From NCBI GenBank assembly GCA_038749595.1, contig JBCDHW010000001.1, positions 62,001 through 126,000 of the forward strand: a DNA stretch of 64,000 nucleotides, read 5' to 3'. How positions within the stretch are numbered: the first letter of the stretch is position 1; each line of letters starts with the position of its first letter. Shown one piece after another: positions 49,917-57,159 of the stretch. The translations under genes were made by a program, and so were the position numbers. This stretch comes from Parvularcula sp038749595. Its GTDB lineage: Bacteria > Pseudomonadota > Alphaproteobacteria > Caulobacterales > Parvularculaceae. Below the pieces are notes generated by a model. It made no database searches. It saw only the letters and a program-made list of their open reading frames with translations, and was not told the DNA's origin.

Positions 49917-51253
49917 GGCTGGCTGAAGGTCTCCAAGATCCAGGTGAGGATGTCCTCTTCGATCCTGTAGAGAGGCGTCCGCCCCGTCGGGTTCTTTGCG
50001 GGGTCGTCGCTTGTTCCTGTGATCAGGGCCACGAAGCCGTCTCCGGTATCGGGGTCGATCAAAGCCATGCCGAGGAGGCCGTAGGCGTCCCCGAGGTGCC
50101 CGGCGAGGACTGGGGTTTCGGGGCCTTGGTTCCAACGGTTCAAGTCGATCCAGTGTACGGATAATCCGTACCGGGTCATCAGCCCATCGAACGAGCCTTG
50201 ATCGTCGTTGAACTCGGTCGTGGTGCCGTTGGTATTGTCGGCGTTGAGCTGCCATTGCGTGGCCAGCATGGTTTCGGCGGTCGCCGTGGTGAGGAGGGGG
50301 TTGTCGCAACGCCTTAAAGCCGTAAGCAGTTGCGCGATGTCTTCGGCACTGGCGCGGAGGCCGCCTTGCGGTGAGAAATAGGTGGGGTTGGAGCCCAGGG
50401 GATAATCCGTAAGCGGATCGGCACCGAGGTTCGGGTCGCTTCTGCTGACCGCAGGTAACCCAACGGCGCAGGTGAGCTCGTCTGCGTCGACCTGCGGGAT
50501 CCAGGGGCCGCCTGGATCCCAAGCGTCTTCGCCGCGGCGTTTTCGGTAGAGGGTGGCCAGCGGACGCCCGTGGGCAACTGTCCTACACGGATTAAACGAG
50601 GCACCGTCGATGCCGAGTGGCTTGAGAACGTTGGTTTCGAGGAAAACGTCGAACCGTTGGCCCGATGCCATCTCGATGGCTGCTGCCGCGAGGGAGAAGT
50701 TGAGGTTGCTGTAGTTAAAGTATGTACCCGGATCTTCGCCCGGCTCGACACTGAAGTGCGCTCCGCCCTCATAGCGCTCCGTGCCCGGTGTAAAAAAGTC
50801 CGCGAGGGTTTCGCTGGCGTCGAGCCAATAGCGCTTTCCATCGCGTACGGACGATGTATGCGACAGCACCCGCCGCAGCGTGATCGGCTCATCCGGAAAG
50901 GCGGGGTTGCGCAGGGGAAACCCCAAGGTGCGGGCAAGGTCGGCGTCGAGGTCGAGCTTGCCGTCCTCGACCAACCGCATGACCCCGAGCGCCACGGCGA
51001 GCTTAGAGATCGAGGCGACGCGCATCGTGTGCTCAGTGGTCAGAGGGACCATGGCGCCGTCGGCCGTCCATTGCGCGGCGCCCGCGGCGCGGCTGCAGAC
51101 CACGGCGCCGTCCTTGAGGATCGCGATTTGAAGTCCGCTGACCGCCGGCGCTGTGCTGGTCCCGGCCCGGAGCCTTTCCGGGATGTCGGGGCAAGCCAGA
51201 GTGCCGACGCTCAAAGAACTAGCGGCAAGGGCAGAGAGGGTCGCGAGGATCAT
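49913..51253 (-). CDS. Secreted serine hydrolase (beta-lactamase family), second copy type
   Basis: 446 aa with a short signal (ILATLSALAASSLSVGTLA) and mature Cys. Catalytic SISK at residues 81-84 and YSN at 181-183, as in class C beta-lactamase/DD-peptidase-like hydrolases; a late HLGDAYGLLGMALI replaces the third motif. It differs from the first hydrolase (16845-18239) in its N-terminal region. Substrate unknown. Stop overlaps that of mnmA. Confidence 0.85.
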   Translation of the reverse strand: MILATLSALAASSLSVGTLACPDIPERLRAGTSTAPAVSGLQIAILKDGAVVCSRAAGAAQWTADGAMVPLTTEHTMRVASISKLAVALGVMRLVEDGKLDLDADLARTLGFPLRNPAFPDEPITLRRVLSHTSSVRDGKRYWLDASETLADFFTPGTERYEGGAHFSVEPGEDPGTYFNYSNLNFSLAAAAIEMASGQRFDVFLETNVLKPLGIDGASFNPCRTVAHGRPLATLYRKRRGEDAWDPGGPWIPQVDADELTCAVGLPAVSRSDPNLGADPLTDYPLGSNPTYFSPQGGLRASAEDIAQLLTALRRCDNPLLTTATAETMLATQWQLNADNTNGTTTEFNDDQGSFDGLMTRYGLSVHWIDLNRWNQGPETPVLAGHLGDAYGLLGMALIDPDTGDGFVALITGTSDDPAKNPTGRTPLYRIEEDILTWILETFSQP

Positions 51254-51292
51254 CCCTGGCGACCTAGCACATCTCTCCGCCGGTAAGGGCGG

Positions 51293-51646
51293 TCAGCCTG
51301 GAAGCTGGGCCGACGCGGCGCGGTCGGTTTCTTCGCTGCGGTCCTGAAAGCCGGGCATGGCGCCGATGCTCTGGTCATGGATCGCCACGAATTTCGCCAG
51401 CATCCGCTGAGCCCTGGCGTCGACGAAATCGCTGCCTTCAGATCCGTGAGCGTTGCCCGTCAAATGCGCTCCGGCCGGAGCGTTATTGTGCTGCCGGACG
51501 GGGGCGGCCAGCGCCTCAAAAGCATCGCGATGCCCATGGGTGACGAGACCGGCGCGCATGGCGGTGGAGGCCAGCTTTAGCGACTGGGCCCACAGATCAA
51601 GATAAAGGCAATAGAGGTCAAAAGCTTGGTTCTTCTCGTCTGACAC
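51293..51646 (-). CDS. Hypothetical small cytosolic protein
   Basis: 117 aa from GTG 51646, preferred because GAGGG lies nine bases upstream; ATG 51664 is the alternative. The first half is a helical, amphipathic stretch (AFDLYCLYLDLWAQSLKLASTAMRAG) and the second half is Ala/His-rich. It slightly recalls phasins by length and helix, but I do not make that call. Confidence 0.5.
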   Translation of the reverse strand: MSDEKNQAFDLYCLYLDLWAQSLKLASTAMRAGLVTHGHRDAFEALAAPVRQHNNAPAGAHLTGNAHGSEGSDFVDARAQRMLAKFVAIHDQSIGAMPGFQDRSEETDRAASAQLPG

Positions 51647-51814
51647 AACACGAATCCCTCGCATCCCGTTTAAAGGGTAGTGCTGTGGCCCCCTCGCGCA
51701 AGAGTTAACGAATAACGAGATACAGCGATCACGCGTTGCGGAGGCCCGGCGGCGCTGTCATAAGCCGCGACAGTATGGCCGTATGTTGCGGCGCAACGTG
51801 TTGAGACCACAGTC

Positions 51815-53008
51815 ATGAACATCCACGAGTACCAGGCAAAAGAGCTTCTGAAATCCTATGGCGCGCCGGTGGCGGGCGGCGCCGTGGCGCTGACCCCCGA
51901 AGAGGCTGAGGCGCGGGCGGCTGAATTGCCGGGGCCCTTGTGGGTCGTGAAAGCGCAGATCCACGCCGGTGGGCGCGGCAAAGGCCGCTTCAAAGAGGCG
52001 GAAGCCGGCGAGAAGGGCGGCGTGCGCTTGGCCAAGTCCGCAGCGGAGGCCGCCGAAGAAGCGCGCAAGATGCTCGGCAACACGCTGGTCACGAAGCAAA
52101 CGGGTGAGGCAGGCAAAGAGGTTGGCCGGGTCTATTTCGAAGACGGCGCGGATATTGAAAAAGAGCTCTACCTCTCGGTGCTGGTTGACCGCGGGACCGG
52201 CAAAGTGGCGTTCATCGCCTCGACGGAAGGCGGCATGGATATCGAAGCCGTCGCTGAAGAGACGCCCGAGAAAATCGCGACCGTCGCGGTGGAGCCGGGT
52301 GAGGGCATCACAGACGCCGTTGCTGAGCAAATCGTCAGTGCCCTGAAGCTTGACGGTGTCGCGGCTGACGATGGCCGCACCCTCGTCCGTACGCTGTATA
52401 AAGCCTTCACCGAGAAGGACATGGCGATGCTGGAGATCAACCCGCTGATCATCATGCCGGATGGTCACCTGCGGGTGCTCGATGCGAAGGTCGGTTTTGA
52501 TCCGAACGCGTCGTTCCGCCACGCCGACATCATGGAACTGCGGGACCTTTCCGAAGAGGACCCGTTCGAGATTAAAGCATCCGAGTACGACCTTTCCTAC
52601 GTCAAGCTCGACGGGACGATTGGCTGTATGGTCAATGGTGCGGGCCTGGCCATGGCGACGATGGATATCATCAAGCACTACGGCGCTGAGCCTGCGAACT
52701 TCCTCGACGTCGGCGGCGGCGCGAGCAAGGAAAAGGTCACGGAGGCCTTCAAGATCATCACTTCGGACCCGGGTCTCGAAGGCATCCTCGTCAACATTTT
52801 CGGCGGTATCATGAAGTGCGACGTGATCGCCGAAGGCGTGCTCGCGGCCGTGCAAGAGGTCGGTCTGAAAGTGCCGCTGGTGGTGCGTCTTGAAGGCACG
52901 AATGTCGAGAAGGGCAAAGCGATCATCGACGCTTCGGATCTCGATGTGATCAGTGCGGACGATCTCGACGACGCAGCGCAGAAGATCGTGAGGGCGGTGA
53001 AGGGCTGA
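51815..53008 (+). CDS. sucC: Succinyl-CoA synthetase beta subunit
   Basis: ADP-forming subunit of succinyl-CoA ligase in the TCA cycle. 397 aa. ATP-grasp N-terminal: MNIHEYQAKELLKSYGAPV, VVKAQIHAGGRGKGRF; C-terminal CoA-ligase part: NGAGLAMATMDIIK, VNIFGGIMKCDVIAEG. Unlike the usual sucC-sucD pair, sucD is 2.2 kb away with a 56-aa ORF and two genes between. Three hairpins follow the stop, so it probably ends here as its own transcript. Confidence 0.96.
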   Translation: MNIHEYQAKELLKSYGAPVAGGAVALTPEEAEARAAELPGPLWVVKAQIHAGGRGKGRFKEAEAGEKGGVRLAKSAAEAAEEARKMLGNTLVTKQTGEAGKEVGRVYFEDGADIEKELYLSVLVDRGTGKVAFIASTEGGMDIEAVAEETPEKIATVAVEPGEGITDAVAEQIVSALKLDGVAADDGRTLVRTLYKAFTEKDMAMLEINPLIIMPDGHLRVLDAKVGFDPNASFRHADIMELRDLSEEDPFEIKASEYDLSYVKLDGTIGCMVNGAGLAMATMDIIKHYGAEPANFLDVGGGASKEKVTEAFKIITSDPGLEGILVNIFGGIMKCDVIAEGVLAAVQEVGLKVPLVVRLEGTNVEKGKAIIDASDLDVISADDLDDAAQKIVRAVKG

Positions 53009-53058
53009 GCGAACGACTCAGCGATGCACCTATCGCTGGACGGGAGCCCCCGTCCAGC
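53004..53058. terminator. Three back-to-back hairpins after sucC
   Basis: GCTGAG/CTCAGC (53004-53022, over the stop), GCGAT/ATCGC (53021-53036) and GCTGGACGGG/CCCGTCCAGC (53035-53058). No T-run; they may end or stabilise the sucC transcript. Confidence 0.5.
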
Positions 53059-53065
53059 ACATCAA

Positions 53066-53236
53066 TTAGTTCGAATTGATGCTCCCGAGGTCGGGCGCAT
53101 CAGCGTCCTTCTCGGCGACGCGGGATTCTGTCGTCCGGCTCTCGCGAACCGTTTGAACAAAATCTGCGACGGATAGGCCGATCACGGATGAAAACGTGAC
53201 GACGATCAGTTTCAGAACAACAGCAGGGAAAATCAC
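53066..53236 (-). CDS. Small ORF, 56 aa, single hydrophobic segment
   Basis: Starts GTG 53236 with AGGAG about eight bases upstream. The N-terminus IFPAVVLKLIVVTFSSVIGLSV is one membrane helix; the rest is charged (VRESRTTESRVAEKDADAP). Translation is supported only by the ribosome site and codon pattern. The 304 bases between it and the sulfotransferase gene hold nothing else I can name. Confidence 0.4.
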   Translation of the reverse strand: MIFPAVVLKLIVVTFSSVIGLSVADFVQTVRESRTTESRVAEKDADAPDLGSINSN

Positions 53237-53540
53237 GCGGGGTCTCCTTTACGTGGGGAACGGAAGAGAACGCACTACGCAACACTCACGTTTTCGTGCC
53301 ACGTGCTGTCCTGCTGTTCAGTCAGGCGCGATGCCGCGCGCGCAAGTGCACAGCGACAAGCTGCCCCGCTGTTATTGAGTCTACACTTCGCTTGTCTTCA
53401 AAGATGTCGCAGGTGTCGCAACCTGTACTCGAATCGTCATCCCGCGTGCGCTTCGGATAAACGGTTGGCCCCATTTTCCCAGTGCGACCGTGAGATGGTG
53501 TGGGCTTGTTACGGCGGCTTGGTCGGGGCAAAGGCGGCGG

Positions 53541-54197
53541 ATGATCGTCAGCCATACGCATAAGTTCATTTTCTTGCGGACCGAGAAGACGGCGGGGAGT
53601 TCGCTGTCTCAGGCGCTGAAGGATATGGGTGGGCCGGGCGACTTCGCGGCGGATATGGCGCGGCCGGCGTGGGCGAAATACTCGCCGGTGCACCACGGGG
53701 CGCTGAAGCGGAAGCTGCCGAGCCGGTTTGGCTTGCATGTCCACGCCACGGCCGCGCAAGCCCGCCATGTTCTGGGTACGGAGGTTTTTGACAGCTATTT
53801 CAAGTTTGCCGTCGAGCGGAACCCCTGGGACCGGCAGGTGTCTCTTTATATGCACCGGTGCTGGAAGACGGGGCGCAAGCCAGCGTTCGATCGGGACATC
53901 CGTTCACTTATTTATCGGTCCACGGAGCATGTGCGGCTGCAAAATTGGCCTGTCTACGCCATTGGTGATCGCGTCGTCGCAGATTTCATTTTGCGGTATG
54001 AGACGTTTGATCAGGATCTTGAGACGCTTTGGCAGAAGCTGGCCATTGCGCCCCTCGCTCTTCCGCGGAAGCGATCGGAGTATCGCGAGGAGCGCCCGCA
54101 TTATTCGACGTACTATACGGACGAAAGCCGGGAATTGGTTGGCCGGTGGTATGCCCGGGAGATTGCGGCGCTGGGCTACAGCTTCACGGATGCGTGA
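53541..54197 (+). CDS. Sulfotransferase family protein
   Basis: Transfers sulfate from PAPS to a carbohydrate or other acceptor. 218 aa from ATG 53541. The 5'-phosphosulfate loop KFIFLRTEKTAGSSLSQAL is at residues 8-26 and the 3'-phosphate side has FAVERNPWDRQVSLY. It belongs to the sulfotransferase_2-type group seen near surface polysaccharide genes, but here it stands inside the suc region. Likely insertion or accessory cargo. Confidence 0.82.
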   Translation: MIVSHTHKFIFLRTEKTAGSSLSQALKDMGGPGDFAADMARPAWAKYSPVHHGALKRKLPSRFGLHVHATAAQARHVLGTEVFDSYFKFAVERNPWDRQVSLYMHRCWKTGRKPAFDRDIRSLIYRSTEHVRLQNWPVYAIGDRVVADFILRYETFDQDLETLWQKLAIAPLALPRKRSEYREERPHYSTYYTDESRELVGRWYAREIAALGYSFTDA

Positions 54198-54293
54198 TCA
54201 GGTCGATCAAGACTGAACGGTAACGTTTATCGCGGGTTTACCTCGTGGTGGTAGCCCGTCCTCCGGAAAAGGCTTCCCGAGAGGGCTCGAACG

Positions 54294-55019
54294 ATGATTC
54301 TTTCTGCTGCATCTGCAACGTCGAACGCGATTCAACTTCTGCGCAACGCAAGTGCTGGTCCCGTCGGCAACCAAAGCAAGCCGGACGCTGCGCCGTTCAC
54401 GCCGCAAGTCCGCGCCAACCCTGAGACGACTGCTGCCGCCACGATCAAGGCGATCGTTGAAACGGCATCCACCGGTCGCGCCCAGGCTGCTGCCAAAGAG
54501 GGCGCTCTGTTCGCCCCAGAAGTGCGGACCAATGAAGCGTTTGCGACGTCCGATCGTCCGTCGGTTGCGCCTGCCGCCCCGGCAATTTCGGCGCGTCCTG
54601 AGGTGACCGCTACGGCATCGGCGCCTATCGCTGTTGAGACGGTGGCTGCTCCGGCTGAAGCGCCCGCGGCGCCAACCGTTCTCGCGCGCCCTGAGGTTGC
54701 TGCACGTCCTGAGGTCGCTGTTGCTTCGGAAGCGCCTGCACCTGCCGCAGCACCGAGCCAGACCGTTGAGGTGGCTGTGGAGCCGGCACCGGCTGAAGCG
54801 CGTACGCTCAATGGCCCATCGCTGGCACCGCTTCCCGCTGTCTCGGCTGCAGGTGAAGCTGTTGTTGCGGACAGCAAGGACGTTGGCGCTGAAGCGGCAC
54901 CGCGTTCGTTCAGTGACTTTGACCGTCCGGACCTTTTCGCAGCGCGCGCTGCAGGCAAGCCGTACGGCTTTGCGCCACAGCTTTCGGTTGGCGACGTTCG
55001 GGTCGACCGCTCGTTCTAA
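54294..55019 (+). CDS. Ala/Pro-rich low-complexity protein
   Basis: 241 aa, about half Ala, Pro, Val and Glu, with short repeats of ARPEV- and APAEA-type between about residues 80 and 165. No signal peptide and no membrane helix. Folded-looking ends: SAASATSNAIQLLRNAS and RSFSDFDRPDLFAARAAGKPYGFAP. Function unknown; it may be a linker-like or disordered protein. Terminator follows at once. Confidence 0.55.
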   Translation: MILSAASATSNAIQLLRNASAGPVGNQSKPDAAPFTPQVRANPETTAAATIKAIVETASTGRAQAAAKEGALFAPEVRTNEAFATSDRPSVAPAAPAISARPEVTATASAPIAVETVAAPAEAPAAPTVLARPEVAARPEVAVASEAPAPAAAPSQTVEVAVEPAPAEARTLNGPSLAPLPAVSAAGEAVVADSKDVGAEAAPRSFSDFDRPDLFAARAAGKPYGFAPQLSVGDVRVDRSF

Positions 55020-55046
55020 GACCACCTCTATCACTAACGTCTTCGA

Positions 55047-55080
55047 GGGCGCTTGGCGGGATCAGCCAAGCGCCCTTTTT
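55047..55080 (+). terminator. Rho-independent terminator before sucD
   Basis: GGGCGCTTGGC / GCCAAGCGCCC stem, seven-base loop, then five Ts. It separates the Ala/Pro-rich gene from sucD, so sucD needs its own promoter. Confidence 0.9.
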
Positions 55081-55206
55081 CGTTTTGACGAGACTGCTGG
55101 GCTGCTGTCGTTGATCGGCGCTGAAGGAGGGGGATGCCGCTAGTAAAGGTTGCGCTGCGACATGGTGTTCCTTATCGAGCGCTCAGTTAGTTTGGAGCGT
55201 AGTCCC

Positions 55207-56106
55207 ATGGCCATCCTCGTCGACAGCAACACCAAAGTCCTTTGCCAAGGCCTGACCGGGAAAACCGGGACGTTCCACACGGAACAAGCGATCGCCTACG
55301 GCACCAAGATGGTGGGCGGCGTGGTCCCTGGGAAAGGGGGCCAGACCTGGACCGGCGGTGAGGCTGCTGACGGTGTGACGCTGCCGGTGTTTGGCTCGGT
55401 GGCGGAAGCCATGGCCGAAACGGGCGCCAACGCGTCGGTGGTTTATGTGCCGCCGAAATTTGCAGCGGCGTCGATGATCGAAGCGATCGAAGCGGAAATG
55501 CCGCTGATCATCACGATCACCGAGGGGATTCCGGTGCTCGATATGGTCAAGGTCAACGACGCGCTGAAAGGTTCGAAAAGCCGCCTTGTGGGTCCCAATT
55601 GCCCCGGCGTGATCACGCCTGATGAATGCAAGATCGGCATTATGCCAGGCCATATTCATCGCCGCGGGTCGGTGGGCATCGTCAGCCGTTCGGGCACGTT
55701 GACGTATGAAGCGGTGCACCAGACGACCCAGGCGGGCCTCGGCCAATCGACGTGCGTGGGGATCGGCGGCGACCCGGTGAAGGGTACTGATTTTATTGAT
55801 GTCTTGGAGTTGTTCCTCGAAGACGACGAGACGGAGTCGATCATCATGATCGGCGAGATTGGCGGCAGTGCTGAGGCCGATGCGGCCCGGTTCTTGGCGC
55901 AGCATCCGGTCAAAAAGCCGACGGTAGGGTTTATTGCGGGTGTCACGGCGCCTCCGGGCCGCCGCATGGGCCATGCCGGTGCGATTGTCTCCGGCGGGGA
56001 CGATACGGCGGAGAGCAAGATTGCGGCGATGAACGAGGCGGGCATCCGCGTCGCGCCAACGCCGGCGAGCCTCGGCACGACGCTGGTCGACCTGCTCGGC
56101 AAGTAA
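55207..56106 (+). CDS. sucD: Succinyl-CoA synthetase alpha subunit
   Basis: CoA-binding and phosphohistidine subunit that pairs with SucC. 299 aa from ATG 55207 (MAILVDSNTKVLCQGLTGKTGTFH). Catalytic His region GHAGAIVSGG and PNCPGVI are intact. Monocistronic by its terminators: one before (55047-55080) and one after (56157-56196). Complete and likely functional. Confidence 0.96.
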   Translation: MAILVDSNTKVLCQGLTGKTGTFHTEQAIAYGTKMVGGVVPGKGGQTWTGGEAADGVTLPVFGSVAEAMAETGANASVVYVPPKFAAASMIEAIEAEMPLIITITEGIPVLDMVKVNDALKGSKSRLVGPNCPGVITPDECKIGIMPGHIHRRGSVGIVSRSGTLTYEAVHQTTQAGLGQSTCVGIGGDPVKGTDFIDVLELFLEDDETESIIMIGEIGGSAEADAARFLAQHPVKKPTVGFIAGVTAPPGRRMGHAGAIVSGGDDTAESKIAAMNEAGIRVAPTPASLGTTLVDLLGK

Positions 56107-56156
56107 ACAGAGCGCGATGTGTGGCCGAGAGCGCTTGGCTCTTGGTCCACTGCATT

Positions 56157-56196
56157 AAAAAAGCCCCGGCGAGATCGGCCGGGGCTTTGGTTTTTT
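56157..56196. terminator. Bidirectional terminator between sucD and VPLPA gene 5
   Basis: AAAGCCCCGGC (56160-56170) / GCCGGGGCTTT (56178-56188), with six Ts at 56191-56196 and As before the stem on the left. Serves the convergent pair. Confidence 0.9.
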
Positions 56197-56215
56197 GCGC
56201 TGTCGCGCCGTGTTG

Positions 56216-56776
56216 CTAGGACGCTTTCTTGCGTGCCCGGGCGGCCATGGCGCCGAAGGCTGGGACGAACAGCCATGCGGCGGCGGGCAGCGGGATCGCC
56301 GCTTCCATGTCAGCCGTGACGGTGACGCCGGTCAGCTCGCGGAAAGGTGGGCCGACGAAATCACAAATCGCGGTCGTGCACGTGCCGATGAACGAGAAGC
56401 CCGTGCCTCCGCCGAAAATGAGGAATGCAGAGGGGTCGATGTCGATCGTTCCGCCCGCATTGGTCATCGAGTCGAGAAGTTCAAAGTTGAGCGCGATGGT
56501 TTCATCAACAACGATCGTGCTATCGCTGACGAATTGGTAGATGTCAGCGCCGATGACGCCAATTCCTGTGTTATCGAACGCGAAGACGACGCCGTCGGAC
56601 GTTTCCACCATGACGTCTGAAATCACGCCGGTGTCAGCATCGAACGTATACGAGCCCGACGCGCTTGAGCCGTCGTCGAAGTCCGCCTCGAGCGTCCAGA
56701 CCAGGGGGACAGCGTGGGCTGAACCCGCGGCCAAGGCCAGCGCCGCAGCTGCGGCGGAGAGAGTTGAACGTTTCAT
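56216..56776 (-). CDS. Secreted VPLPA/PEP-CTERM-type protein 5
   Basis: 186 aa from ATG 56776. Signal peptide MKRSTLSAAAAALALAAGSAHA. Mature part: acidic, beta-rich, with a single disulfide-like Cys pair (IGTCTTAICDF). Tail: AIPLPAAAWLF, hydrophobic VPAFGAM, basic AARARKKAS. Located between sucD and sucA on the opposite strand, separating the two. Its promoter carries a perfect TTAACCAT palindrome. Confidence 0.85.
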   Translation of the reverse strand: MKRSTLSAAAAALALAAGSAHAVPLVWTLEADFDDGSSASGSYTFDADTGVISDVMVETSDGVVFAFDNTGIGVIGADIYQFVSDSTIVVDETIALNFELLDSMTNAGGTIDIDPSAFLIFGGGTGFSFIGTCTTAICDFVGPPFRELTGVTVTADMEAAIPLPAAAWLFVPAFGAMAARARKKAS

Positions 56777-56826
56777 TTGGATCCCCAAAATTGCGATAAA
56801 CGTGCAAACGCGCTGCGCCTGCGTCG

Positions 56827-56848
56827 TTAACCATCTAGAAATGGTTAA
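56827..56848. promoter_or_regulatory. Perfect TTAACCAT palindrome upstream of VPLPA gene 5
   Basis: TTAACCAT (56827-56834) and ATGGTTAA (56841-56848) are inverted across six bases, 50 bases before the gene 5 ATG. TTAACCAT is a half-site of the CtrA consensus; the inverted arrangement is unlike the usual direct TTAA-N7-TTAA layout. Confidence 0.45.
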
Positions 56849-57122
56849 TAAGTGTCAAGACATTCAATGCGCAAGGCCGTGCTGCGTTGCACTGCAGTCA
56901 CAGCGTGATCAATCGGACACCAAAGTGATGGTTTGAAGCCGGAGGTTCGCTGTTCAGATGCCACCTGAGAACAGCCGACTTAGGTCTGACTTTTTAACCA
57001 TACGGCCCGTAGGTACACCGGTGCGGGGGCACGCGTCCGTGGAAGCGTCCTGACAACGGTCCTTCACGGTTGCTTCCGGGTTTAAGCCCTCTAAGAAGGG
57101 TCATTGTGTAATGCCCTCGGGC

Positions 57123-57154
57123 GCCGGTCGCCCCTGGGTGAGTTGAGGACCGGC
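57123..57154 (+). promoter_or_regulatory. Leader hairpin overlapping the sucA ribosome site
   Basis: GCCGGTC (57123-57129) pairs with GACCGGC (57148-57154), whose right arm takes the last bases of AGGA, the likely ribosome site for ATG 57160. The 57000-57160 leader is GC-rich; a translational switch is possible but not proven. Confidence 0.35.
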
Positions 57155-57159
57155 CGATC

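Noticed and set aside
49122..50522. 466-aa minus-strand ORF across mnmA and the serine hydrolase
   Set aside because: Runs antisense through mnmA and out of frame through the hydrolase; Arg/Pro-rich, no family features.
16845..51253. The two serine hydrolases as antibiotic-resistance beta-lactamases
   Set aside because: They carry only the general SxxK/YxN motifs shared by many esterases and peptidases; resistance cannot be claimed from this.
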